This document shows positions 9,276 through 18,626 of a stretch of 64,000 bases of DNA, in pieces; the first letter of the stretch is position 1; each line of letters begins with the position of its first letter. Source of the DNA: Desulfacinum sp. (GTDB taxonomy: Bacteria > Desulfobacterota > Syntrophobacteria > Syntrophobacterales > DSM-9756). The position numbers and the translations under genes are program-made. The DNA lies in assembly GCA_014359885.1 (NCBI GenBank), contig JACIYN010000059.1, positions 1-64,000 on the forward strand, given 5' to 3'. Below the pieces are notes generated by a model, which saw only the letters and a list, made by a program, of their open reading frames with translations, made no database searches and was not told the DNA's origin.

Positions 9276-10808
9276 ATGAGAAGCAAACTGGCGATCCTGT
9301 TGGTGGGCCTTCTGACCCTGGGGTTTCTCTCGGCGGGTTCGGCCGCGGCGGAAACCTCCCTGGTGGTGGCGGTGGACACGCCACCGCGCATGATGAACCC
9401 GCACGGGGACGACTCCGATGCCGGCCTGTCGTTCATGGCCAACTTCTTCGACGGCCTCCTGCAGCGCAAGGGCCCCGATGGGAAGCTTGTTCCGGCCCTG
9501 GCGGAACGCTGGGAACATCCGGATCTGCTGACCTGGAGGTTATACCTGCGAAAGGGCGTGACCTTCCACAACGGCAACCCTTTCAACGCCGAAGACGTGA
9601 AATTCAGCTTCGAGCGGCTGAGCAACCCGGAAGTCTCCGAATTCCTGAACACCGGCAAGTCCATCGATTCCATCACCATCATCGATGATTACACCGTGGA
9701 GATCAAAACCAAGACCCCCATTCCCTGGTTCGCCAACAACCTGCACCAGATCTTCATCATGGACAAGGAGTCCACCGAACAGCGCGACCCGGGTGACGTC
9801 ATGGTCCGCCCCATCGGCACCGGAGCCTACAAGCTGGTGGAATGGGTCAAGGGCTCCTATGTGCGCATGGAAGCCAACGAGGACTACTGGGAAGGCGCTC
9901 CCGCCATCAAGAAGGTGGAAGTGCGCCCGATCACGGAGTCGTCCACCCGCTTCGCCGCCCTCGTATCGGGCCAGGCGGACATCATGACCGGCGTTCCGGT
10001 GGAATTGTTTGAAAAGGTGAAAGCCAACCCTAAAGTCGAAGTGGTCAGCCGCCCGGCTCGCCGATCCATCTTCCTGGCTCTGGGCAACAAGCCGGGGGAT
10101 CCCTGGGCGGATATCCGGGTGCGGAAGGCCATGTACATGGCCATCAACGAAGACGAAATCATCGAAAAGGTGATGCGCGGACACGCCACGCCGGCGGCCC
10201 AGATTCCGGATCCTCCCACCATCGGCTACAACCCCGCCATCAAGCGGCTGCCCTACGATCCGGAAGGTGCCAGGAAGCTGCTCAAGGAGGCGGGCTACGA
10301 GAACGGCTTCGAAATCACCCTGACGGGCCCCAACGACCGCTACGTCCAGGACGAAAAGATCGCCGAAGCCGTGGCCAAGTACCTGGCCAAGGTGGGCATC
10401 AAGGTGAAACTGGACGTGAAGCCCAAGTCCATTTTCTTCCCCGAAGTGAGCGAAGGCAGCCTTCAGTTCTACCTGATCGGCTGGTTCGACGGGACCTTCG
10501 ACATGGGCCGCACCTACTTCAAGCTGGCTCACACTCGGGATGATGCAAAGGGCTACGGAGGCCTCAACGGCGCTTCCTACAGCGATCCCAAGCTGGACGA
10601 GATGCTCGAGGCCACCGCCGACATGGTGGATCCGGCCCAGCGCAAGAAGGCCCTGGAAGAGCTGAACCGGTACGCCATGGAAGAAAAGATCGTCTGGATT
10701 CCGCTCCATTACCAGGAAGATCTGTATGCCATGCAGAAGGGCAAGGGCATCGTCTTCCAGCCGCGGCCGGACCGCTGGATGGTGTACAAGGAAATCGGGG
10801 TGAAATAG
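9276..10808 (+). CDS. ABC transporter substrate-binding protein, family 5 (peptide)
   Basis: Signal peptide; LAERWEHPDLLTWRLYLRKGVTFHNGNPFNAEDVKFSFERL typical of SBP_bac_5. Confidence 0.9.
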   Translation: MRSKLAILLVGLLTLGFLSAGSAAAETSLVVAVDTPPRMMNPHGDDSDAGLSFMANFFDGLLQRKGPDGKLVPALAERWEHPDLLTWRLYLRKGVTFHNGNPFNAEDVKFSFERLSNPEVSEFLNTGKSIDSITIIDDYTVEIKTKTPIPWFANNLHQIFIMDKESTEQRDPGDVMVRPIGTGAYKLVEWVKGSYVRMEANEDYWEGAPAIKKVEVRPITESSTRFAALVSGQADIMTGVPVELFEKVKANPKVEVVSRPARRSIFLALGNKPGDPWADIRVRKAMYMAINEDEIIEKVMRGHATPAAQIPDPPTIGYNPAIKRLPYDPEGARKLLKEAGYENGFEITLTGPNDRYVQDEKIAEAVAKYLAKVGIKVKLDVKPKSIFFPEVSEGSLQFYLIGWFDGTFDMGRTYFKLAHTRDDAKGYGGLNGASYSDPKLDEMLEATADMVDPAQRKKALEELNRYAMEEKIVWIPLHYQEDLYAMQKGKGIVFQPRPDRWMVYKEIGVK

Positions 10809-10866
10809 CCCTCGGCTGAAACCATGAAGACGGCTCCCGCTTGCGGGAGCCTGCAGCCAAAAGCCT

Positions 10867-11832
10867 ATGACCACTTACATTCTCAGACGGTTGCTCCAGG
10901 GCGTGGTGGTTCTGCTCGCCGTCTCCATGATCTGCTTTATCATCTTCCGCTACCTGGGCGATCCGGTCTTGACCATGGCCGGCAAATACGCCACCCAGCA
11001 GGAAATTGAGGAAGTGCGGCGCGCTTTCGGCCTGGATCAACCCACGCACGTGCAGTACGGACGCTTCATCTGGAATGCCCTGCACGGCAACTTCGGCAAA
11101 TCGTACGTCAGCCGGGTACCGGCCTTGGGCCTGATCCTGGAACGCTTCCCGGCCACCTTTGAGCTGGCCTTTACGGCCATGCTCATCGCCCTGACCCTGG
11201 GGGTCGGCCTGGGCGTCCTGGTGAGCCTCAATCCCTCTTCCTGGCCCAGCCGCCTCGTCATGGCCGGCTCTCTCGGCGGCATCTCGGTCCCCACGTTCCT
11301 CACGGGCGTGCTGCTCATCATGATCTTTGCCGTCTACATGGGCATCCTACCGCCTTTCGGACGCGGAGAAACCGTGCAGATCGGCTTCTGGCGCACCGGC
11401 CTGCTCACGGCGGACGGCCTGAAACACCTGGTGCTTCCGGCCACCACCCTGGCCATGTACCAGTTGGCCGTGCTCCTTCGGCTCACCCGCGCCGGCATGC
11501 GCGAGGTGTTGGCGGAAGAATACATCAAGACCGCCTGGGCCAAGGGCCTGCCGCCGGGCAAGGTGATCGTCAAGCATGCCTTGCGAAACGTGCTCATCCC
11601 CGTGGTCACCATGGCCGGTCTCCAGTTCGGCGAACTCATCGCCTTTTCCATCGTCACGGAAACCATCTTCCAGTGGCCGGGCATGGGCAACCTGCTGCTC
11701 CAGTCCATCTACGAGACGGACCAGCCGGTGATCGTCACCTACATCATGCTGGCGGCGTTTCTCATCATCACCATCAACATGCTGGTCGATATCCTCTACG
11801 CCGTGTTGAACCCGAAGATACGCTATGACTAA
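10867..11832 (+). CDS. Peptide ABC transporter permease (DppB-like)
   Basis: MTTYILRRLLQGVVVLLAVSMICFIIFRYLGDPV; EYIKTAWAKGLPPGKVIVKHALRNVLIPVVT. Confidence 0.92.
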   Translation: MTTYILRRLLQGVVVLLAVSMICFIIFRYLGDPVLTMAGKYATQQEIEEVRRAFGLDQPTHVQYGRFIWNALHGNFGKSYVSRVPALGLILERFPATFELAFTAMLIALTLGVGLGVLVSLNPSSWPSRLVMAGSLGGISVPTFLTGVLLIMIFAVYMGILPPFGRGETVQIGFWRTGLLTADGLKHLVLPATTLAMYQLAVLLRLTRAGMREVLAEEYIKTAWAKGLPPGKVIVKHALRNVLIPVVTMAGLQFGELIAFSIVTETIFQWPGMGNLLLQSIYETDQPVIVTYIMLAAFLIITINMLVDILYAVLNPKIRYD

Positions 11833-12706
11833 ACCGCGAACCCGATCCAAGATGCTCCACAGCTTTCTGCACGATCCGCCCGCCATGGCGGGCAGCGCGA
11901 TCCTGTTGATCTTTGTCCTGGCGGCCCTGTGCGCCCCCTGGATCACCCCGCAAAATCCCTACGATCTGGAGCAGGTGAGTCTGGAGCACTTCCTCACGCC
12001 TCCCATCTGGATGGAGGGAGGCGAAGCCCCCTTTGTGCTGGGAACCGACGACCAGGGCCGCGACATCCTGAGCACCATCATCTACGGCTGCCGCACGTCG
12101 CTCATCGTCGGATTCAGCGTGGTGCTCATCGCCGGAACCTTCGGCGTGCTCATGGGCCTCCTGGCCGGCTACTACGGGGGCTGGATCGACGTGTTCGCCA
12201 TGCGCATGGCGGACACGGTCTTTTCCTTTTCCACCACGCTCCTGGCCATCCTTTTGCTGGGCGTCTTCAAAAAGACCGGCATCGTCACCGTCATCGCCGC
12301 CATCTCCATCGCCGACTGGGTGCGCTATGCCCGCACCATGCGCGGCAGCGTGCTGGAAGTCAAAGAAGAGGCCTATGTGATGGCCGCCAAGGCGACCGGA
12401 GCCCGGGATTTCCGGCTGCTGGTGCGCCACATCCTGCCCAACGCCATCCCGCCCATCCTGGTGGTCGTGGCCGTGGATCTGGCCGTGGTCATCATGCTCG
12501 AAGCCACCCTGAGCTTCCTCGGCGTCGGCGTGCCCCTCACCGAACCCAGCCTGGGCATGATGATCTCCATCGGCAAGAATTACATCTACGCCGGCATGTG
12601 GTGGATGGTCGTCTTTCCCGGCGCCGCGCTCATCCTGCTCGTCGTCGGCATCAACCTGTTCGCCGACTGGCTGCGGGAGGAACTCAACCCCAAGATCGGG
12701 CGCTAG
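11825..12706 (+). CDS. Peptide ABC transporter permease (DppC-like)
   Basis: FVLGTDDQGRDILSTIIYGCRTSLIVG; EEAYVMAAKATGARDFRLLVRHILPNAIPPILVV; overlaps the upstream gene by 8 bp. Confidence 0.92.
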   Translation: MTKPRTRSKMLHSFLHDPPAMAGSAILLIFVLAALCAPWITPQNPYDLEQVSLEHFLTPPIWMEGGEAPFVLGTDDQGRDILSTIIYGCRTSLIVGFSVVLIAGTFGVLMGLLAGYYGGWIDVFAMRMADTVFSFSTTLLAILLLGVFKKTGIVTVIAAISIADWVRYARTMRGSVLEVKEEAYVMAAKATGARDFRLLVRHILPNAIPPILVVVAVDLAVVIMLEATLSFLGVGVPLTEPSLGMMISIGKNYIYAGMWWMVVFPGAALILLVVGINLFADWLREELNPKIGR

Positions 12707-12750
12707 GATTTGTCGGGGAAAACCCTTTCCGGCCCAAGATGCCGGGGACT

Positions 12751-12810
12751 TTCCGTTCCTTTCGTAACCGCGGGGCCTCAGCCCCGCGGGAAGCGGCCAC
12801 CGAACCCCTT
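12751..12810 (+). repeat. Dispersed palindromic repeat CCGCGGGGCctcaGCCCCGCGG
   Basis: ttccgttcctttcgtaaccgcggggcctcagccccgcgggaagcgg. Confidence 0.75.
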
Positions 12811-12915
12811 GACGCTCATGGCACAGCGCGCCACCTCGAGCTTCTTGACACGGGCGGGGCGGGCGGCGATAGTTATTTATAATCGCTGGGAAAACTTTGT
12901 CGGAGGGACGGCGCC

Positions 12916-13479
12916 ATGTGGGAACCTGCCAAGAAACGGGCGGTGTACGAGGATCTCTACGACCTGCCGGAAAACGTGGTGGGCGAGATCATCGACGGGG
13001 AGCTGGTGACCGCGCCGCGGCCGTCCCGCAAGCACGCCGTGGCCGCCTCGCGCATGGGATATGAGATCGGCCCGACGTTCGATTTCGGGCGGGGAGGCGG
13101 TCCGGGAGGCTGGGTGATCATCCTGGAACCCGAAGTGGCCTTCGGGGAGAACATCCTGGTGCCGGACCTGGCCGGCTGGAAGAAGGAGCGGTTCCCCACG
13201 GACGAACCCCACAACTGGATTTCAGCCGCCCCCGACTGGATCTGCGAGGTGCTTTCGCCCGCCACGGCGCGCCGGGACCGGGCGGACAAGATGCCCATCT
13301 ACGCTCGGCACGAAGTCCAATACCTCTGGCTCCTGGACCCCGATCTTCAGACCCTGGAGGTCTTCGTCCTGGAGGCGGGTCGATGGGTGCTGGCGAGCGT
13401 CCATGCCGGCTCGGCCAAGGTCCGCGCCGAACCCTTTCAGGAGGTGGAACTGGACCTGGGAGTGCTCTGGTTGGAATAA
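12916..13479 (+). CDS. Uma2 family putative endonuclease (DUF820)
   Basis: YDLPENVVGEIIDGELVTAPRPSRKHA...EVAFGENILVPDLAGWKKER...PDWICEVLSPATARRDRADKMPIYARHEVQYLWLLDP. Confidence 0.85.
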   Translation: MWEPAKKRAVYEDLYDLPENVVGEIIDGELVTAPRPSRKHAVAASRMGYEIGPTFDFGRGGGPGGWVIILEPEVAFGENILVPDLAGWKKERFPTDEPHNWISAAPDWICEVLSPATARRDRADKMPIYARHEVQYLWLLDPDLQTLEVFVLEAGRWVLASVHAGSAKVRAEPFQEVELDLGVLWLE

Positions 13480-13736
13480 AGCCTTCCGGCCCCGCCGGTT
13501 CCATTCCGGTTGGATCCCGACGCCCTTATTGCTCCAGTCTTCCCTATTGTATTCTTCCCAGGGGATCCATGCACCCGCCTTGCATGCTTCCCCGACCCAA
13601 GGGGATTTAATGCACGCCTTGGCACCGAACCCGCTTTTCCACTTCTAGGTCTGCCTTTCTACCCGAGAAGAAATCTCAGGACTCTCCGCGTCCCCTTTCC
13701 TGCATCGGGGGTTTCGATTGGAATCGCTTGCCTCCA

Positions 13737-13757
13737 TTGAGAAAATGTATTTCTCAA
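13737..13757. promoter_or_regulatory. Perfect 8-bp inverted repeat TTGAGAAA-ATGTA-TTTCTCAA upstream of TudS-like gene
   Basis: Read directly; about 70 nt upstream of ATG 13828. Confidence 0.4.
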
Positions 13758-13827
13758 GAGCCCAGCCCACCCTTTAGATTGCCCCCGTCGGAATACGGTG
13801 AAATTCAAATCTCACCAGGAGTACATC

Positions 13828-14364
13828 ATGAAGAGATCCGGCTCTGTGCTTGTGGTCTGCCACTGTGTTCTCAATGCCAACACGAAGATCTACCCCCTGG
13901 CTCGTTATGCCGGAGTCTTTATAGAGGCGTTGGAAGATTATCTGAAAAGAGGCGTCGGCCTTATCCAGCTCCCATGCCCGGAGGTCACGTATCTCGGCAT
14001 GTACCGTTGGGGGATGACCCGCGAGCAATACGACCATCCCCGTTTTCGGCGTCATTGCCGAGAAATCTTTGAACCGATCCTGGATCATCTCGTTGCACTT
14101 GATAGAGCAGGATGTGACATCGAAGGAGTCGTAGGCATGGATGGCAGCCCCAACTGCGGAGTACATACCACGTGCGTAGGCTTTACGGGCGGCGAATTGG
14201 ACCACCGAAGAGTAAGGAGCTGTCTTGGTAATCTGCGCAAGATCGAGAGATTCGGAGTCTTTATGGCGATCGTGAGGGAAATGTTGATGCAGACGGGCTT
14301 ACAGGTGCGTTTCGGCGCTGTGGAGGAGCAAGGAGACAATAAGGGAAATGAAATCACTTGGTGA
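13828..14364 (+). CDS. TudS-related putative desulfidase (CD3072-type, DUF523-like)
   Basis: VLVVCHCVLNANTKIYPLARYAGVF...GVGLIQLPCPEVTYLGMYRWGMTREQYDHPRFRRHCREI; GVVGMDGSPNCGVHTT with conserved Cys residues. Confidence 0.7.
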   Translation: MKRSGSVLVVCHCVLNANTKIYPLARYAGVFIEALEDYLKRGVGLIQLPCPEVTYLGMYRWGMTREQYDHPRFRRHCREIFEPILDHLVALDRAGCDIEGVVGMDGSPNCGVHTTCVGFTGGELDHRRVRSCLGNLRKIERFGVFMAIVREMLMQTGLQVRFGAVEEQGDNKGNEITW

Positions 14365-14380
14365 ATTGGGAGGAAGAAGG

Positions 14381-15157
14381 ATGAAAAGATGTGCGGTACT
14401 GCTTAGTCTGGGATTTTGTATGATGTCGCTCCTCTTTTGCCGAGGAGCCCACGCGGATGATTCATGGGAACGTGTCCAGCGGAAAGGCGAAATCGTGATC
14501 GGACTGTGTGCTCAGTATCCTCCTTTCGAATCCAAAAACGAAAGAACCGGACAATTAGAGGGCTTTGATATCGATTTGGGAAAGGCTCTTGCGCAACATC
14601 TTGGGCTCACTCCCCGATTCATTGATGCGGAATGGCAGGGCCTTTTGGGAGGACTGAAGACCGGGGATTATGATGTTCTGATCACCTGCATGTCCAAATC
14701 GGAAACGAGAGGCGAGAACGTGAATTTCAGCGATGTTTATTACAAACTTCCGGATGTCATTGTTGTGAGGAAAGACGAGACGCGAATAAAGGGCAAGAGG
14801 GACCTGCCAGGGAAAATAGTCGGAGTTCAATTGGGATCTGGAAGCGAGCAACTGGCGGACCGGATGAAAGGCACCTTTAAGGATATCAAACGATATAATT
14901 ACAACCCCGAAGCCTTCACGGATCTTAAGTTCGGTCGCATTGATGCTATCATTGTCGGATATGCATATGCTGTGAACCAGATCAAAGTAGATCCCTCGTA
15001 CAAGGTGGTGGGAGAACCTCTTGCGGAGGCGGAGATTGTCATGGTGCTACCCAAGGGCCATGATCACCTGACGAGCAGACTCAATGAGGCCCTTGCGACT
15101 CTGCGTACCGATGGAACCTACGACAAGATCGTCGAGAAGTGGCTGAAACTAGAATAG
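14381..15157 (+). CDS. Amino acid-type ABC transporter substrate-binding protein (family 3)
   Basis: IVIGLCAQYPPFESKNERTGQLEGFDIDLGKALAQHLGLTPRFIDAEWQGLLGGLKTGDYDVLITCMSKSETR. Confidence 0.88.
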   Translation: MKRCAVLLSLGFCMMSLLFCRGAHADDSWERVQRKGEIVIGLCAQYPPFESKNERTGQLEGFDIDLGKALAQHLGLTPRFIDAEWQGLLGGLKTGDYDVLITCMSKSETRGENVNFSDVYYKLPDVIVVRKDETRIKGKRDLPGKIVGVQLGSGSEQLADRMKGTFKDIKRYNYNPEAFTDLKFGRIDAIIVGYAYAVNQIKVDPSYKVVGEPLAEAEIVMVLPKGHDHLTSRLNEALATLRTDGTYDKIVEKWLKLE

Positions 15158-15177
15158 AGCAAGACACAGGTCTTGTC

Positions 15178-15852
15178 ATGGATCCCCTGAGAAGTTTCCG
15201 GAGCGACATCCTAGTGGCCGCAGCCCCGCTGCTGCTGGAGGGTTTGCGGCACACGGTGGTCATTTCATTCATCTCCTTTGTCTTTGCGGTTTTGTTGGGG
15301 ATCTTTGTCGGCATCGGCCGGGCCCAAGCCACATGGGCCCGGCGACTTCTCGCACCGTATGTGGAAATATTCCGGGGTACACCGCTTCTCATTCAGCTCT
15401 TTTTTCTCTACTACGGTCTACCCTCCGTCGGTATCAAGCTGGACAGCGGAATGGCGTCCATCATAGGGCTTGGCCTCAACGGCGCAGCCTATATTTCGGA
15501 AATCATACGTGGAGCCTTGGCATCCGTAGAAAAGGGACAACTGGATGCCGCGCGAGCCTTGGGATTTTCTTGGATGCAAGGCATGATACACGTTGTACTT
15601 CCTCAGGCACTGCGAGTGGCCCTCCCCCCTCTGGTCAATGCTTTCTCCTCATTGCTTAAAGATTCCTCACTCGTATCGATTCTGGCGATTACCGAACTGA
15701 CGAGGATGAGCCAATTGATCTACACACGAACTTTTCGGGCGTTTGAGGTCTACCTGGCTGTGGGGATTCTCTATTTCCTTCTAACAGCGGCGGTATCCGC
15801 CACGTCCCGTCGACTAGAAAGGCGTTTCCACGTGGGGGGACGTGTGGGATGA
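15178..15852 (+). CDS. Amino acid ABC transporter permease (HisM/GlnP-like)
   Basis: APYVEIFRGTPLLIQLFFLYYGLPSVGIKL; AAYISEIIRGALASVEKGQLDAARALGFSW; PQALRVALPPLVNAFSSLLKDSSLVSI. Confidence 0.9.
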   Translation: MDPLRSFRSDILVAAAPLLLEGLRHTVVISFISFVFAVLLGIFVGIGRAQATWARRLLAPYVEIFRGTPLLIQLFFLYYGLPSVGIKLDSGMASIIGLGLNGAAYISEIIRGALASVEKGQLDAARALGFSWMQGMIHVVLPQALRVALPPLVNAFSSLLKDSSLVSILAITELTRMSQLIYTRTFRAFEVYLAVGILYFLLTAAVSATSRRLERRFHVGGRVG

Positions 15853-16063
15853 AAGTTCGTAGGGATTCGACGAGTTGGAAAGGACCTCCTCGTGGGTGGC
15901 CGGGCCCTCCGAAGAAGACAGGGATACCATGGTGGGCCGGGAGCATTTCGCCCGTCTGTTCGGGCCATTGCGGAGATAGCTCAAGCCTCTTTGTCTTCCG
16001 CATGCAAAGGATATCCCGTCCTGCCGGATGTCGGGCCCTTTCCCCCTTCCCAGTGGCGAACAC

Positions 16064-16561
16064 CTAGCACACGACATAAGTGCGAACCAACTTGTCGTGC
16101 CATCCCTGATTTTCTCTATCAAAAAGAATCCACAGGAAGCCGAGACTCAGAAGCAGGCCGGATATCCATTTTCCGATCCATTCTCGAATCAGCATGACCC
16201 AAAACCCGGCGGTGCGGCCGTCTTCACGTATAACGCGCATCCCGAGAAGTTTCTTGCCCGGCGTGGTTCCCTGGGCAAAAAGAACCAGAGACCACCCCAC
16301 GTAGGCAACGAGCAGAGCAAAAATCAACACCCCCCCCATCCCTGCGCCGGAACCGTTGACCCCGACCGCGGACACAAAGGCGCCAAACACCACCACTCCC
16401 ATGACGAGCACCAACGAATCGAGAAGATAGGCCCCCAACCTCTTCCCCGGAGAAGCCAAGTGGCCCAGGTCCGGGTTGATAACGTTGCTATGACAGATGG
16501 AACACCAACGAACACCAGCCAGAACCTCGCTGTTGCATGACGGGCAAAGCGCCATATCCAT
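16064..16561 (-). CDS. RDD family membrane protein with N-terminal zinc ribbon
   Basis: MALCPSCNSEVLAGVRWCSICHSNV followed by RDD: KRLGAYLLDSLVL...GTTPGKKLLGMRVIREDG. Confidence 0.8.
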   Translation of the reverse strand: MDMALCPSCNSEVLAGVRWCSICHSNVINPDLGHLASPGKRLGAYLLDSLVLVMGVVVFGAFVSAVGVNGSGAGMGGVLIFALLVAYVGWSLVLFAQGTTPGKKLLGMRVIREDGRTAGFWVMLIREWIGKWISGLLLSLGFLWILFDRENQGWHDKLVRTYVVC

Positions 16562-16738
16562 CCTCCTTTCACAACAATCAGCCCACAAGCCGTCACACCC
16601 CCAGCATGGAATCATCAACCGCTGTTCGTCCGCATGACGTGGCTCATCCCAGGAAATGCTACTGCACTTCTTTCTTCTTATCGGCAGGATGGACCGAAAG
16701 CCCAAGTCAATTTTGCCGCTTTGGACCCCGCCGCGGAG

Positions 16739-16996
16739 TTATTCCACATCGATCTTGACGGCCTTCTTGCCCCGGTCCTTTTCGGATTTCTTCTTTTCCA
16801 GGTGATCGATCCGCTCGTCGATCAGGCTGCGCACAGCCCGAAGAACCTCGATGCGCGCGTTGGTCAGATGTTCCCAGAAAGGTCCGGTCCGCCCCTTGGC
16901 ACCGCCCAGGGCATGCATCATGCGGCACATGGGACAATCGCACCGACCGCCCTCGGAATGCTCCGATCTTTTTCCGTGTTCTTCATGCGGGCTCAT
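16739..16996 (-). CDS. Small conserved-looking protein with CDCPMC motif
   Basis: MSPHEEHGKRSEHSEGGRCDCPMCRMMHALGG...; charged helical C-terminus. Confidence 0.5.
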   Translation of the reverse strand: MSPHEEHGKRSEHSEGGRCDCPMCRMMHALGGAKGRTGPFWEHLTNARIEVLRAVRSLIDERIDHLEKKKSEKDRGKKAVKIDVE

Positions 16997-18185
16997 GATC
17001 CCCTCCAAAGCTTATGGTGAGGGTGTCCTCTTCCAGCCGGGCCTTCTCAGGCCTCAGCCGCGCGAAGGCTCGGGGAAGGACCAGATTTTTCTTGAAGGCT
17101 CCCATGCGGATGATCAACTCGTCGCCCACCTTGTGGAGTGAAATCTCGTCGCGGCTGACGAAAGGAAAGTGGACGAGAATCCTGTGATGTCCGTTTTCGG
17201 ACAGGAACTTCACGGGCTGATGGCGATAGAGGATCCCATGGGGCGGGGTGTCGCCGTAAAGGGCCCGGGCCAGTTTTTTCAGGCGCTCATAGCCCAGGGT
17301 TTCGTGCTCGAAATAGGGTGCCGTAAATACGGGGATAGGCCGAAAAGCCGAGGTGACCAGGTCAAGATAGGATTGCTGCTGGTGGATCAGGGCCCTGAGA
17401 AAAGCGCTTTCCGCTCCTTCGGTGAGCACCCGGTTGACGATGACGGCGTCGATGCCCAGCTGGTGCAGGGAAAAGAACATGAAGCTTCTCTGGGTTTCCC
17501 GAATGACCATCTTTTCCAGGTTCGTCACCAGTCGAACCGAGGTCGTTTCCGGGTCGGTCAAGATGGCCCCCACCCCCCGCAGCTTCTGAAAAAGTCTCTC
17601 GATGGAGGCGAAATAGGCATCCTCGGGGAGGGGAACGTCCGAGATACGGCGCACCACCGGCCGGGCCGCCCGGAAAAGGTTCCGCTCCATGCGGAAGATC
17701 TTTTCCATGTACCACTCCAACGCCTTGGGGACGCTGACGAAACGGATGGACTCGGCCGTGGGAGCGCAATCCAGGATCAGGACGTCGTACGCCTTTTCGC
17801 GGGCATACCGGTTCACATGGAGAAGCGCGCTCACTTCTTCCATGCCCGGAAGGACCGCCAGTTCCTCGGCCAGCACCTCATCGAGCCCCGACACGTTCAG
17901 CAGCAAGCTCAGATACCGATAGACCTCCCCCCAATGCTTTTGAATCTCCTCGTGTACGTCCAGTTCCTGAATCCATAGACGGTCAGCCACGGCAAACGGC
18001 CGACCCTTGTTCACATCCATGAGGCGCCGGTCCAGATCGAAGGCATCACTCAGACTGTGGGCGGGGTCCAGGGACATCACCAGCGTCTTCAGCCCCCTTT
18101 CCGCCAGGAGAATCCCTGTTCCGGCCGCCACGCTGGTCTTGCCCACGCCGCCCTTGCCTGCAAAAAGAAGAATCCGCATGCCCAT
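16983..18185 (-). CDS. ArsA/GET3-family ATPase
   Basis: MGMRILLFAGKGGVGKTSVAAGTGILLAERGLKTLVMSLDPAHSLSDAF (deviant Walker A). Confidence 0.88.
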   Translation of the reverse strand: MGMRILLFAGKGGVGKTSVAAGTGILLAERGLKTLVMSLDPAHSLSDAFDLDRRLMDVNKGRPFAVADRLWIQELDVHEEIQKHWGEVYRYLSLLLNVSGLDEVLAEELAVLPGMEEVSALLHVNRYAREKAYDVLILDCAPTAESIRFVSVPKALEWYMEKIFRMERNLFRAARPVVRRISDVPLPEDAYFASIERLFQKLRGVGAILTDPETTSVRLVTNLEKMVIRETQRSFMFFSLHQLGIDAVIVNRVLTEGAESAFLRALIHQQQSYLDLVTSAFRPIPVFTAPYFEHETLGYERLKKLARALYGDTPPHGILYRHQPVKFLSENGHHRILVHFPFVSRDEISLHKVGDELIIRMGAFKKNLVLPRAFARLRPEKARLEEDTLTISFGGDHEPA

Positions 18186-18193
18186 CGCCCAGC

Positions 18194-18598
18194 TCACCAG
18201 GCCTTGTTCTTGTTTTTGCGCCCCTTTTTCGTCTGGCCGGGAGGGTATTTTCGGACCACGTCCTTGTGATAAAGGTAGGGCTTGTCCACGTCCATCTCCA
18301 GAACCACGTACCGCCCCAGATCCACGGTGATTCCCCTGGGCAGGGAAGCCGCCACGGTCCACCGGCCGTTTTGCAAATAGAAATAGAGGCCTCTTCCCAC
18401 ATCCAGGTAAACGGCGGCGTCGGGATAGTAGCGGTAACGGTACTTGGCCCGATAGCCGTGGGCGGGTGCCCATGGAGGCGGCCCTCCACCCTTGCCCACG
18501 TTCACTTCGTCACCGACCACAACGCCCACCCGGCTGCCGCAGCCCGTCACGCCCGCCAGCAGGACACCACACAAGAAAAGGAAGACAAAACGTCGCAT
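18194..18598 (-). CDS. Putative lipoprotein
   Basis: MRRFVFLFLCGVLLAGVTGCGS: signal peptide with lipobox. Confidence 0.6.
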   Translation of the reverse strand: MRRFVFLFLCGVLLAGVTGCGSRVGVVVGDEVNVGKGGGPPPWAPAHGYRAKYRYRYYPDAAVYLDVGRGLYFYLQNGRWTVAASLPRGITVDLGRYVVLEMDVDKPYLYHKDVVRKYPPGQTKKGRKNKNKAW

Positions 18599-18626
18599 CG
18601 ATCCCTCCCTGGAACACACCGGACGC

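Noticed and set aside
15853-16063. Possible missing ABC ATPase remnant after the amino-acid permease
   Set aside because: No Walker or signature motif in any frame I could read.
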